Source: JBDTSW01 sp051004675
GTDB lineage: Bacteria; Actinomycetota; Thermoleophilia; Solirubrobacterales; 70-9
Direction: 5' to 3'
Assembly: GCA_051004675.1 (NCBI GenBank)
Contig: JBPCKC010000025.1
Coordinates: forward strand, 19,773 to 83,772
Length of the DNA stretch: 64,000 nt
Position numbers and translations under genes: made by a program
Shown here: in pieces, positions 40,839 through 49,546 of the stretch
Numbering within the stretch: the stretch's first letter is position 1
Layout of the letters: the number at the start of each line of letters is the position of its first letter
The notes under the pieces: generated by a model
Databases searched by the model: none
The model's input: only the letters and a program-made list of their open reading frames with translations
Told to the model about the DNA's origin: nothing

Positions 40839-41738
40839 CTAGCAACTCTTCGGCTGCGGGTCCTTCTTGAGGTCGCGACTGACCTTCTCCTCCGAGTTCT
40901 TGCCAGGGCCGCAGTCGAGCCTCTCGTCCCGCCTGCCGTCCTTGGCCTTCAGCACGTCGATCCCGGAGCCGCCGAGGAGGCGATCCTTGTCCGGACCCGG
41001 CGGCGCAGCGCCGTCGAGGAGGTCGGCGCCGCCCGCACCCCGGAGCACATCGGCGCCAAAGTAACCGCCCATCTCGTCGGGCCCGTCGCCACCGGTTGCG
41101 TGATCGATGTCGGGGCCGCCGAAATAGGTCAGAGGCTCCGTCACCGGGTCTCCCGCGAACGAGCTGCCCTGCGCGGTGAAGACGTTGTCCCCGGCTTGGG
41201 GCTGCATGTCGTAGGCCTCGACGCCCGCGACCTCGATGTCAACGTCGCCGAAGAGCGAGCCCGGGTTCCAATCGAGGCCGAGCGTGCCGAGCACCCAGTT
41301 GTTTGGATTCGAGAGGCCCCCATCGGCGACATGGAAGAGGTCATCGCCCGTTCCGAGGTCAACTTCGATCTCCACTTCGCCGGGACTCAGGGGCTCATCG
41401 GTGAAGCCCGGCGCGAAAGCGGCGGGCTTGTTGACGCTGAAGGTCGTCGGCTCGGGGTCGGCGTGGTCGACCACGACCGTGTCGGTGTTGGCGGGAGTCG
41501 CGCCGGGGCCCGAGCAGCCGACGAGGCTGGAGCCATTGCCAGCGAGGTGGTTGACCGTGATCGCCGCAGGGCTGGCGCTGACGTTCGTCCCAACGTCCGG
41601 GTCGCCGCCGGCCGACAGGATGCGGGTCCCGGCGTCGAACGAACAGGTCGTTGCGGCAGAGGCGAGCGTCACGGGCAAGAACGTCACCGCCGCGATCACG
41701 GCCGTCGCGAGAAGCGCCCCGCCCCCTCTGCCAAGCAT
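40839..41738 (-). CDS. Secreted RTX-type calcium-binding repeat protein
   Basis: 299 residues with a signal peptide (ALLATAVIAAVTFLPVTLASA). The C-terminal part has degenerate nonapeptides GGPDIDHATGGDGPDEMGG, GADVLRGAGGADLLDG and DRLLGGSGIDVLKAKDG of the GGxGxDxLx hemolysin type, which bind calcium. Unlike classical RTX toxins it uses Sec export. TACCAT (41746-41751) ends 7 nt before ATG 41738. It follows the phosphorylase gene by 7 bp on the same strand. Function unknown. Confidence 0.75.
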   Translation of the reverse strand: MLGRGGGALLATAVIAAVTFLPVTLASAATTCSFDAGTRILSAGGDPDVGTNVSASPAAITVNHLAGNGSSLVGCSGPGATPANTDTVVVDHADPEPTTFSVNKPAAFAPGFTDEPLSPGEVEIEVDLGTGDDLFHVADGGLSNPNNWVLGTLGLDWNPGSLFGDVDIEVAGVEAYDMQPQAGDNVFTAQGSSFAGDPVTEPLTYFGGPDIDHATGGDGPDEMGGYFGADVLRGAGGADLLDGAAPPGPDKDRLLGGSGIDVLKAKDGRRDERLDCGPGKNSEEKVSRDLKKDPQPKSC

Positions 41739-41754
41739 GTGCGAAATGGTACCG

Positions 41755-43293
41755 CTAGGCGGGCGTGACCGGGTTGCGCCGCTCCGTGAAGTGGCGGTCC
41801 TTGCCCTCGGCGAAGGCCAGGCGCCGAATCAGCTCCGTTCGCAGGTCGTCGGGCTCGATCACGGCGTCCACCACCAGCTCGGAAGCCAGGTGCAGGATGT
41901 CGATGTCGGCGGAGTACTCCTCGCGCTTGGCGCGGATGAACTCCTCGCGCTCGGCCTCGTCGTCGATGGCCTGGATCTGGTTCAAGAAGACGGCGTTCAC
42001 CGCGGCCTCGGGCCCCATCACCGCGATCGAGGCAGAAGGCAGCGCGATGCAGCAGTCGGGGTCGAACGCCGGGCCCGCCATCGCGTAGAGGCCCGCCCCG
42101 TAGGCCTTACGGACGATCACGGAGAGCTTGGGCACGGTCGCCTCGGAGACCGCCGAGATCATCTTGGCGCCATGGCGGATGATCCCCTGGCGCTCGACGT
42201 CGGTGCCGATCATGAAGCCGGGGACGTCGGCCAGGAACACCAGCGGTACGTTGAACGCGTTGCAGGACATGATGAACCGCGCTGCCTTGTCGGCCGAGTC
42301 CACGAACAGCACACCGCCCTTGAACTTGGGCTGGTTGGCGACGATGCCGACGACGCGCCCGTCGAGGCGCGCGTAACCGACCACCAGCTCCTTAGCCCAG
42401 CGCGCGTGGACCTCGCAGAAGGAGCCGCCGTCGCACAGCGCGTCGATCAGCTCCTTGATGTCGAACGGCGTCTTCTCGTCTGCCGGGACGATCTCCGATA
42501 CCCCCCGCTCGGCGCTGGGCTCGGCCGGCGGCGCGGGCGGGGGCGTCTCGCGCCAGCTTGCGGGCATGTAGGAGAGGTAGCGGCGGGCGACGTCGATTGC
42601 GTCCTCGTCCGTCTTCGCGAGGAAGTGCCCGCAGCCCGAGACGCCGGTGTGCATCTTCGCCCCGCCCATCTCCTCCAGGCTGACCTTCTCACCGATGACC
42701 ATCTCGGCCATCCGGGGTGAGCCGAGGTACATCGACGCGTTGCCCTCGCGCATGATCACGACGTCGCAGAAAGCGGGGATGTAGGCGCCGCCCGCGGCCG
42801 AGGGCCCGAACAGAACGCAGACCTGGGGCACCCGGCCCGACATCCGCACCTCGTTGTGGAAGATCCGCCCCGCGCCGCGGCGGCCGGGGAACATCCGGAC
42901 CTGGTCGGTGATCCTGGCCCCGGCGGAGTCGACCATGTAGACCATCGGGACCTCGAGCGACAGCGCCCGCTCCTGGATCCGCAGGATCTTCTCGACGGTC
43001 TTCGGCCCCCAGGACCCGGCCTTGACCGTCGGATCGTTGGCCATCAGCGCCACCTTGCGGCCCCCGATCAGCGCCAGTCCCGTAACCACGCCGTCGGCGC
43101 CCAGCCCCTCCTGCTCCCAGTTCGCCAGCAGCGCCTCCTCTGCGAAGGACTCGGCGTCGACCAGGCGGGCGACCCGGTCGCGGACGGGCAGCTTGCCCTG
43201 CTCCGCGGTCTTGGCCTGATGGCGCTCGGGACCGCCCGCGAGCGCCGCCTCGAGCGCCCGATCGAACCCGGTTTCCTCGGTGGTCTCGCTCAT
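41755..43293 (-). CDS. Acyl-CoA carboxylase beta subunit (propionyl/methylcrotonyl-type carboxyltransferase)
   Basis: 512 residues from ATG 43293. Contains KLPVRDRVARLVDAESFAEE, GRKVALMANDPTVKAGSWGP, LEVPMVYMVDSAGARITDQV, GPSAAGGAYIPAFCDVVIM, GIVANQPKFKGGVLFVDSAD and VFLADVPGFMIGTDVERQGI, the two-domain PccB/MccB fold. The VDSAGARI loop and GTDVERQGIIRHGAK segment resemble methylcrotonyl- or geranyl-CoA-type subunits. TAGACT (43301-43306) ends 7 nt before the ATG, with no Shine-Dalgarno. With HMG-CoA lyase nearby, a role in leucine or branched acyl catabolism is plausible. No biotin carboxylase is in the window. Confidence 0.87.
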   Translation of the reverse strand: MSETTEETGFDRALEAALAGGPERHQAKTAEQGKLPVRDRVARLVDAESFAEEALLANWEQEGLGADGVVTGLALIGGRKVALMANDPTVKAGSWGPKTVEKILRIQERALSLEVPMVYMVDSAGARITDQVRMFPGRRGAGRIFHNEVRMSGRVPQVCVLFGPSAAGGAYIPAFCDVVIMREGNASMYLGSPRMAEMVIGEKVSLEEMGGAKMHTGVSGCGHFLAKTDEDAIDVARRYLSYMPASWRETPPPAPPAEPSAERGVSEIVPADEKTPFDIKELIDALCDGGSFCEVHARWAKELVVGYARLDGRVVGIVANQPKFKGGVLFVDSADKAARFIMSCNAFNVPLVFLADVPGFMIGTDVERQGIIRHGAKMISAVSEATVPKLSVIVRKAYGAGLYAMAGPAFDPDCCIALPSASIAVMGPEAAVNAVFLNQIQAIDDEAEREEFIRAKREEYSADIDILHLASELVVDAVIEPDDLRTELIRRLAFAEGKDRHFTERRNPVTPA

Positions 43294-43363
43294 GGGCCGC
43301 AGTCTAGGCCGAGGTGTGCCCGGCTTCGGGCCCGTCTCGTCGGCCCCGCCGCGTCTGGAGGCC

Positions 43364-44233
43364 CTACCGGGCCTCGGAGTCCTCGAGCTCGTACTCGGAG
43401 TCCTCGAGCTCGGGCCCGGAGTCCTCGAGCTCCGCCTCGGGGCCCTCGAGGTCGTCCTCGTCGTCCTCGTACTCGGAGTCCTCGAGCTCGTACTCCTCGT
43501 CCTCGAGGGCCTCCTCGGCCTCCAGCGCGGAGAACTCACGGGTGTCGTCGGACTCGGGTATCGCAACCTCGTCGCCCGGCTCGTAATCGCTCTCCGTGCC
43601 CACCAGCTGGCTCGAGAGGCGCTGCATATCGGCGATCACGGCGTCACGCCGGTCGGACAGGTCGGCGATCACTTTCTCGATCTCACCCTTGCGCAGGTTC
43701 GCCTCGTCCACCATCTGCCGGGCGCGAGTCTCGGCGGCGCGGAGCTTGGCCGCCACCTCCTCGTCGACCTCGGCGCGCTCGGCTTCCGCGTAAGCGTCGG
43801 CGTCTTCGCGGATGGTCGCCGCCTCCGCTTTCGCCTCGTTTGGCACCCGCGCGGCGTAGGAATCGGCCTCCCCCCGCACCTCGGCGGCGTAGTCGTCGGC
43901 CTCGATGTGCGCGCGCTCGGAGTAGGCGTCGGCCTCCCCGCGAAGCCCGCTGGCGTATCGCTCGGCGGCCTCCCGCTCCTCCGTAAGCCCCACCTCGGCG
44001 TCCGCCCGAATCGCCTCCGCCGCGTCGTGAGCGTCCGTCAGGATGCGGCCGGTCAGCTCGCCGATCCGCTCCAACTCGGCTCTTACGACCTCCCCCCGGG
44101 CGTCGTCGGTGCCGCCCGTCTCCAGCCAGTCCGTGAGCTTGACGAGGAACCGATCCACCTCGCGCTTGTCGTAGCCACGACGGCCGACCGAAAAGGTCGC
44201 GGTCCGGATGCGCTCGATCGAGTCCTTGTCCAT
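43364..44233 (-). CDS. DivIVA-domain protein with an acidic repetitive tail
   Basis: 289 residues. The N-terminal ERIRTATFSVGRRGYDKREV, DRFLVKLTDWLE is the DivIVA membrane-curvature motif. A long coiled coil follows (about 50-210) with repeated EADAYSE/EADDYAAE/EADSYAAR units. The last 60 residues are almost all acidic, with repeats of YELEDSE and ELEDSGPELEDSE. DivIVA proteins organise polar growth and septation. AGGAGG precedes the ATG, so this gene is leadered, unlike most neighbours. The acidic tail is unusual. Confidence 0.85.
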   Translation of the reverse strand: MDKDSIERIRTATFSVGRRGYDKREVDRFLVKLTDWLETGGTDDARGEVVRAELERIGELTGRILTDAHDAAEAIRADAEVGLTEEREAAERYASGLRGEADAYSERAHIEADDYAAEVRGEADSYAARVPNEAKAEAATIREDADAYAEAERAEVDEEVAAKLRAAETRARQMVDEANLRKGEIEKVIADLSDRRDAVIADMQRLSSQLVGTESDYEPGDEVAIPESDDTREFSALEAEEALEDEEYELEDSEYEDDEDDLEGPEAELEDSGPELEDSEYELEDSEAR

Positions 44234-44310
44234 TCGGTGGTGCCTCCTGCGGTTAACGCCCCCGGATGGTTTAGCGGATCGGACCCTCGCCCGATGGGCG
44301 ATCCCGCCCG

Positions 44311-45189
44311 TCAGGGATCGGTGGGCTCGGGCTTCTCGCCTGAGTAGTCGGAAAAACCGCGCCCGGACTTGCGCCCGTAGTCCCCGGCCTCGACCAGCTT
44401 GGTGAGGGTCGCCGGGGCCGCGAAGCGCTCCTCGCCGTAGGCGGCGTGCATTACGGCGGCGATCGAGGCGAGCGTGTCGAGCCCCACGAAGTCGGCGAGG
44501 GTGAGCGGGCCCATCGGGTGGCTTGCGCCGGCCATCATCGCGGTGTCGATGTCGGCGACCGAGCCCACGCCGTCCTCGTAGGCGCGCATCGCGTCGAGCA
44601 TGTACGGCACCAGCAGCCGGTTGACGATGAACCCGCGGTTGTCGCCGGCGGCCACCGTGGTCTTCGAGAGCGTCTCGCCGAGGTCGAAGCCGAGCTGCAC
44701 GGCATCGTCGGTCGAGCCCTCGGCTCGCACGACCTCCAGCAGCGGCATCACCTGCGCGGGGTTGAAGAAGTGCAGGCCCAGGAAACGCTCCGGCCGCGAT
44801 GTGGCGGCGGCCTGCTCGGCAACCGACAGCGACGAGGTGTTGGTGGCGAATGTCGCCTCCGGTTTGACGATCGAGTCCAGCTCACGCCACATCGCGAGCT
44901 TGGCGTCGAGGTCCTCGGTGATGGCCTCGATCACGAGGTCGCAGTCGGCCAGGTCGGAGTAGTCGAGCGTGCCCTCCAGCCGGCCACGGACTGCGTCCGC
45001 GTCCTCCGCCGAGACCTTCCCCTTGTCGACCGCCTTGGCCAGCTGCTTCTCGATCTTCGCGAGGCCGGCGTCCAGCTTGCCCTGGTCCACCTCGCGGACG
45101 ACCACCGTCCACCCGGCCTGCGCGCAGATCTGCGCGATCCCGTGTCCCATCAGGCCGCAGCCGAGGACGCCAACCTTCTCGATCTCCAT
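44311..45189 (-). CDS. 3-hydroxybutyryl-CoA dehydrogenase
   Basis: 292 residues. NAD-binding VGVLGCGLMGHGIAQICAQA, IEAITEDLDAKL, TNTSSLSV, the catalytic His in LHFFNPAQVMPLLEVV, and the C-terminal GFIVNRLLVPYMLDAMRAYE, MGPLTLADFVGLDTL with FSDY near the end. Oxidises 3-hydroxyacyl-CoA to 3-oxoacyl-CoA or the reverse in butyrate-type metabolism. GAAGGG lies 6 nt before ATG 45189, a leadered start. It diverges from the A-T-TE gene. Confidence 0.92.
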   Translation of the reverse strand: MEIEKVGVLGCGLMGHGIAQICAQAGWTVVVREVDQGKLDAGLAKIEKQLAKAVDKGKVSAEDADAVRGRLEGTLDYSDLADCDLVIEAITEDLDAKLAMWRELDSIVKPEATFATNTSSLSVAEQAAATSRPERFLGLHFFNPAQVMPLLEVVRAEGSTDDAVQLGFDLGETLSKTTVAAGDNRGFIVNRLLVPYMLDAMRAYEDGVGSVADIDTAMMAGASHPMGPLTLADFVGLDTLASIAAVMHAAYGEERFAAPATLTKLVEAGDYGRKSGRGFSDYSGEKPEPTDP

Positions 45190-45255
45190 CGTTTCCCTTC
45201 GTTTGGTCGCGGATGCGGCGGCGCACCCTAGCGGCCCGTTCTAGACTCGCGCGCC

Positions 45256-48162
45256 GTGACGTCCTCGGACCGCCACTCCGTGCACTCGCTGCTCGCGGCG
45301 CGGGCGGCGAGCCTCCCGGACGCTCCGGCGATCCTCTCCCCGGGGGGGGACGGGCTCTCGGCCGGTGAGCTGGCCGGCCGCGTCGAGGAGATTCGCCGAG
45401 CCTTGAACGAGCGCGGGCTGGGTCGCGGCGACCGCGTCGCCGTCACGGCCGGCGTCGGGCCCGAGGCGGCCGTCGCGATGCTGGGCGTGGTGAGCTGCTC
45501 CGTGTGCGTGCCGGTCAACCCGTCGGCCGCCGCCGAGCTCGGCGCGCTCATCACGCAGACGAAGGCGCGGGCCCTTTTGGCCCCGGGTGGCGCCACGGCC
45601 GCCGAGCAAAGCACCGCGAAGCGCCGGGGGGTCGTCATCCTCGAAGGCCCCGTGCAGGAGTGGGCAGCCCACGGCGAGGGGACCATCCGCAACGGCGGCG
45701 CCGCCAGTCCCGATGACGTCGCGCTGCTCCTGCGCACCTCCGGGACGACCGCGCGGGCCAAGCTGGTGCCCGCCACGCACCGCCAGCTCGTAGCGCGCGC
45801 CGAGGCAGCCCGGGACTTCCTGGGCCTCGGGCCGGACGACCGCTGCCTGAACCCGATGCCGCTCTGCTACGGACACGGCCTCTATACCGGGCTTCTCTTC
45901 CCCCTCCTCACCGGGGGCAGCACGATCCTCCCCACGGAGTTCGAGGAGGAGGCGTTCCTGCGGTACCTGAGCACGCTCGGCCCCACCTGGTACACCGCGG
46001 GCCCGGCGCACCAGCGGGCGGTCCTCGGCTGGCTGAAGGAGCGCCGGGATGAGGTCGCCGGCCACCGTCTGCGCTTCGTGCGGTGCGCCAACGGGTCACT
46101 GCCACGAGAGGTGAGCGAGGGACTCGAAGCCTGCCTGGGCGTGCCTGTCCTCGAGAGCTACGGCACCAGCGAGACCGGGATGATCGCGAGCCCGGATCCG
46201 CACGGTCCTCGTAAGCCCGGGACGGTCGGGGTCGCGACCGGGGTCGAGGTGGCGCTGATGGAGGGCGAGATCGTGGTGCGAGGGCCCACGGTCTTCTCCG
46301 GCTACGAGGACGACACCTCGCTCAACCGGCGGTCGTTCGCGGGCGAGTGGTTTCGCACGGGCGATCGGGGATCGCTCGATGAGGACGGCTTCCTCACCGT
46401 GGAGGGCCGGATCGACGACGTGATCAATCGCGGGGGCGAGAAGATCTCGCCGGCCGAGGTGGAGGCCGCGCTGCTCGGACACCCCGACGTGGCGGAGGCG
46501 GTCGTCGTCGGAGTGCCGCACCCCACCCTCCAACAGGAGGTCGCGGCGGCGGTCGTCCTCCGGCCCGAGACGGATGCCGACACGGCCGCTCTGCGGAACT
46601 ACGTCGGTGAAACGCTCGCGCCATTCAAGGTCCCGCGCCGCGTAACCGTCCTGCCCGAGCTGCCCCTTGGCCCCACAGGCAAGCCCCTCCGTACCGAGCT
46701 GGTGGGGCGGCTGGGACTGGGCTCGCCCGATCTCGGGGCCCCTCCCGGCAAAAGGCGCTCGGGCCCCGCGGAGGCACGACTCGCGGAGCTCTGGGGCGAG
46801 GTGCTGGAACAGGCCGGCGTGGGAATCGACGACGACTTCTTCGAGCTGGGCGGGGATTCGCTCTCGGCGATCGAGCTGGTGGCCGCGATCGCCGAGGACC
46901 AGGGGGTCGAGCTGCGGGTCGAAGATCTGATCGAAGCGCCCACGCCACGGCTGCTTTGGGACAGGATGCGGCGCGGATTCTTTTTGGAGAGCCGGCCCGC
47001 GAGCGCACGACGCGATATCGCCGGGGTGAATACGGGTGGGGACCGCACGCCCCTCTTCGCCGTCGCCGGCAGGCCGGGCTACTCCCTGCGACTTCTCACA
47101 TTGGGTCGCGAGATCGCGCCCGCGCAGCCCGTGTTCGGGCTTCAGCCACCGGACATGGACTGGGCCGCACGCGAAATCCACACCATGTCCGAGATGGCCG
47201 CTCACCACCTCACGGGACTCCGAAGCGTCCAGCCACACGGCCCCTATCGGCTGATCGGGAGCAGCTTCGGCGGCCTGCTCGTCTTCGAGATGGCCCTCCA
47301 GATCGAGCGAGCGGGCGAGGAGGTCGAGTTCCTGGGCCTGATCGACACCGAGCCGGCGGCGATTCGGTGGCATCCCGAGCCGGAGGGCATCGACCTGGGG
47401 GTCGCCGAGGAGTCGGACGCCGCGCGTACGGTGCCCAGCGAGGGGGTAGCGGGCTCGATCGTCGCGGCGGGGACCCGCGTGGCCGCGACCCACGCTGCCG
47501 CACGTGTCTCCTACGCGATCGAAGACAGGGTCCGAGCTGCGATCACCTTCTTCTACTGCGCCGGGGACGGTGTGCGGGCCGCGCGCGAGCGCCGGCAGCT
47601 TTGGACCGAGACGACCACGGGCGGGCTGCGGCTGGTGAAGCTGCCGGGCCTCCACGCCCAGTTCGACCGGGAGCCGCAGTTCTCGGCGCTGCGGGACGCG
47701 CTCCGGTCGTGCCTGGCAGGCGACCCGCCGGCGAGCCTGGATCCCGCCGAGGTGTTCGAGCGCTCGTTCAGCCTCACCGGGGAGAAGGGCAGCGAGGTCA
47801 TCCGCGACAGCGCGGGACCATCCTTCCGAGTCCCGGGCACGGCGATGGACGGCCGCGTGCGCGAGGGCAAGACCGTGGACGGGAAGGTCCTCGTGCGCGG
47901 GTGGGCCAGTGATGCCTCCCACCGGCGGGCCGGGGACATCGTCGTCGCGTTCATCGACGGACGCTACGCCGGGTACTCGACCTGCGGCGTTCCCAGCGCC
48001 CGCGTCGAGCGCCGGTACTCCGCTCCGGGGTTGCGCTTCGCCGGCTTCCGGATGCGCTTCGACATACGGCCGGGCGAGGACGCGGCGCCGCGTCCGCGCG
48101 TGTTCGCGCTGAGCACCGATGGGCGCGCGTCGGAGCTCGCGTACGCCGGCTCCGGCCGGTAG
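45256..48162 (+). CDS. NRPS-like A-T-TE protein with an extra C-terminal domain
   Basis: 968 residues. Adenylation domain (about 1-505): LLLRTSGTTARAKLVPATH, ESYGTSETGM, GEWFRTGDRGSLDEDGFLTV, IDDVINRGGEKISPAEVEAA and LPLGPTGKPLRTEL with the Lys. Carrier domain (about 520-590): DDFFELGGDSLSAIELV, with the phosphopantetheine Ser. Thioesterase (about 600-840): LIGSSFGGLLVFEMALQ and a late His in KLPGLHAQFD. The last 110 residues form another domain (VRGWASDASHRRAGD, FIDGRYAGYSTCGVP, FAGFRMRFDI). There is no condensation domain. TAGACT (45242-45247) ends 8 nt before GTG. Product unknown. Confidence 0.85.
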   Translation: MTSSDRHSVHSLLAARAASLPDAPAILSPGGDGLSAGELAGRVEEIRRALNERGLGRGDRVAVTAGVGPEAAVAMLGVVSCSVCVPVNPSAAAELGALITQTKARALLAPGGATAAEQSTAKRRGVVILEGPVQEWAAHGEGTIRNGGAASPDDVALLLRTSGTTARAKLVPATHRQLVARAEAARDFLGLGPDDRCLNPMPLCYGHGLYTGLLFPLLTGGSTILPTEFEEEAFLRYLSTLGPTWYTAGPAHQRAVLGWLKERRDEVAGHRLRFVRCANGSLPREVSEGLEACLGVPVLESYGTSETGMIASPDPHGPRKPGTVGVATGVEVALMEGEIVVRGPTVFSGYEDDTSLNRRSFAGEWFRTGDRGSLDEDGFLTVEGRIDDVINRGGEKISPAEVEAALLGHPDVAEAVVVGVPHPTLQQEVAAAVVLRPETDADTAALRNYVGETLAPFKVPRRVTVLPELPLGPTGKPLRTELVGRLGLGSPDLGAPPGKRRSGPAEARLAELWGEVLEQAGVGIDDDFFELGGDSLSAIELVAAIAEDQGVELRVEDLIEAPTPRLLWDRMRRGFFLESRPASARRDIAGVNTGGDRTPLFAVAGRPGYSLRLLTLGREIAPAQPVFGLQPPDMDWAAREIHTMSEMAAHHLTGLRSVQPHGPYRLIGSSFGGLLVFEMALQIERAGEEVEFLGLIDTEPAAIRWHPEPEGIDLGVAEESDAARTVPSEGVAGSIVAAGTRVAATHAAARVSYAIEDRVRAAITFFYCAGDGVRAARERRQLWTETTTGGLRLVKLPGLHAQFDREPQFSALRDALRSCLAGDPPASLDPAEVFERSFSLTGEKGSEVIRDSAGPSFRVPGTAMDGRVREGKTVDGKVLVRGWASDASHRRAGDIVVAFIDGRYAGYSTCGVPSARVERRYSAPGLRFAGFRMRFDIRPGEDAAPRPRVFALSTDGRASELAYAGSGR

Positions 48163-48163
48163 C

Positions 48164-48541
48164 TCAGCTCGTCGCGGCCTCGAGCCGGGCGCGCATCGCC
48201 TCCGCGAGCGCGTTCATCCCACTCATCGGTCGCACCATCACCATCAACTCGCTGACGCGGCCGTCCTCGCCAAAGCGCAGGACGTCGATGCCATCCAACT
48301 CCCTGCCGTTGACGTCGGCCTTGAACAGGAGCATGGCCGTCTCGCCGTCCTCGACCTGGTCCGTGTAGCGGAAGTTCTCGAAAATCTCGACCACGGCCGA
48401 CAGGAGCATCCGCAGGGCGTCACGTCCCTCGTAGGGCTTGTAGACGACGGGGCTGCGAAAGACGACGTCCTCGGTGAACAGCTCGTCCACGGCCGAGAAG
48501 TCCTTGGCCTCGGCGGCGGCTTTGAACGCGTCGCTTCGCAT
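48164..48541 (-). CDS. NTF2/SnoaL-like protein
   Basis: 125 residues: MRSDAFKAAAEAKDFSAVDE, LFTEDVVFRSPVVYKPYEGR, RMLLSAVVEIFENFRYTDQV, GRELDGIDVLRFGEDGRVSE and MVMVRPMSGMNALAEAMRAR. It is the nuclear-transport-factor-2 fold but lacks the MSEEN head and EAAGL tail of the other copies, so it is a different branch. TAGGCT (48548-48553) ends 6 nt before ATG. Convergent with the A-T-TE gene. Ligand unknown. Confidence 0.8.
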   Translation of the reverse strand: MRSDAFKAAAEAKDFSAVDELFTEDVVFRSPVVYKPYEGRDALRMLLSAVVEIFENFRYTDQVEDGETAMLLFKADVNGRELDGIDVLRFGEDGRVSELMVMVRPMSGMNALAEAMRARLEAATS

Positions 48542-48550
48542 GCCTGAAGC

Positions 48551-49471
48551 CTACGCCGGATTCCAGTCCACAGGCCCGGCTCGAAGGACGTGGGCGCCCA
48601 GGGGCCGGCCCAGCAGCTCCTGCACGGAGGCGGAGGCATCGAGCAGCTTCGCGAGCGCGACGCCGGTCGCGATGCCCATCTCCTCCAGCATCGAGACCAG
48701 GTCCTCGGTGGAGATGTTGCCGGTCGATCCCGGCGGGATCGGGCAACCGCCCAGCTCCCCGAACGCGGACTCGAACGAGTCGATCCCTCCCTCGAGCGCC
48801 GCGAGGGCGTTCGCGAGCCCCTGGCCGCGGGTGTTGTGGAAGTGCGCGGTCAACTCGGCGCCGGCCAGGCGCCGGCGCGCCGCCGAGAAGAACTCGCGCA
48901 CCTGGCGTGGGTTCGCCATCCCGGTCGTGTCCCCGAAGGCCAGCTCCTCGCAGCCCGCCGCAGCCAGGCGCTCGGCGATCTCAAGCACGCGGTCCACCGG
49001 GACCTCGCCCTCATACGGGCAGCCGAAGCTGGTGGAGATCACACCCTCGCAGCGCAGGCCCTCCCCCCGCGCCGTGGAGATCACGGCCTCGAGGCCGGCG
49101 AGGGACCTCTCGATCGAGCGGTTGACGTTCTTTTGGTTGTGCGTCTCCGAGGCGGAGAGGAACAGGTTCACCTCGTCGAAGCGGTCGCGCTGTTTGAGGG
49201 CCCGTTCCAGCCCGCGCTCGTTGGGGACCAGCACCGAGTAGGCGATGCCGTCGCGCTTGTCGTAGGAAGCCAGCACGTCGGCGGCGTCGGCGAGCTGCGG
49301 AATCACGTCCGCGCGCACGAAGGAGGTGACCTCGATGCGCCCGAGCCCGGCCTGGCCAAGCATGCCGATCAGGCGGACCTTCTCGGCCGTCGGGATCACC
49401 TCCGGCTCGTTCTGGAAGCCGTCGCGGGGGCCGACCTCGCGGATGCGGACACTGTCAGGTACGTCGCTCAC
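48551..49471 (-). CDS. Hydroxymethylglutaryl-CoA lyase
   Basis: 306 residues. REVGPRDGFQNEPEVIPTAE (metal Asp and Arg), IEVTSFVRADVIPQLADAAD, VLVPNERGLERAL, STSFGCPYEGEVP, LAFGDTTGMANP, AHFHNTRGQGLANALAALE (HxH metal ligands) and the catalytic Cys loop LGGCPIPPGSTGNISTED. Splits HMG-CoA to acetoacetate and acetyl-CoA, the last step of leucine breakdown; the acetoacetate can be taken up by the acetoacetyl-CoA synthetase at 35.2 kb. GTG 49471 with TAGCCT (49479-49484) 7 nt upstream. Confidence 0.93.
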   Translation of the reverse strand: MSDVPDSVRIREVGPRDGFQNEPEVIPTAEKVRLIGMLGQAGLGRIEVTSFVRADVIPQLADAADVLASYDKRDGIAYSVLVPNERGLERALKQRDRFDEVNLFLSASETHNQKNVNRSIERSLAGLEAVISTARGEGLRCEGVISTSFGCPYEGEVPVDRVLEIAERLAAAGCEELAFGDTTGMANPRQVREFFSAARRRLAGAELTAHFHNTRGQGLANALAALEGGIDSFESAFGELGGCPIPPGSTGNISTEDLVSMLEEMGIATGVALAKLLDASASVQELLGRPLGAHVLRAGPVDWNPA

Positions 49472-49504
49472 GCTCTGAAGGCTACGTCCCGGCGTCTGTT
49501 GTGG

Positions 49505-49539
49505 GCTCAGGGTCGCTCAGCGACGCTCAGGTGACAACG
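49505..49539. repeat. Dyad repeat unit, copy 1
   Basis: GCTCAGGGTCGCTCAGCGAC, then GCTCAGGTGACAACG. The inner GGTCGCT/AGCGAC(C) hairpin and the flank TCAGGTGACAACG match, in inverted orientation, the element at 56482-56521. It lies between HMG-CoA lyase and the thioesterase gene. Confidence 0.7.
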
Positions 49540-49546
49540 GACGTGT

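Noticed and set aside
43364..43600. Repetitive CTCGAGCTCGTACTCGGAGTC tract as a possible CRISPR or satellite
   Set aside because: It is the codon pattern of the acidic DivIVA tail (repeated ELEDSE), without spacers. No CRISPR array was seen anywhere in the window.
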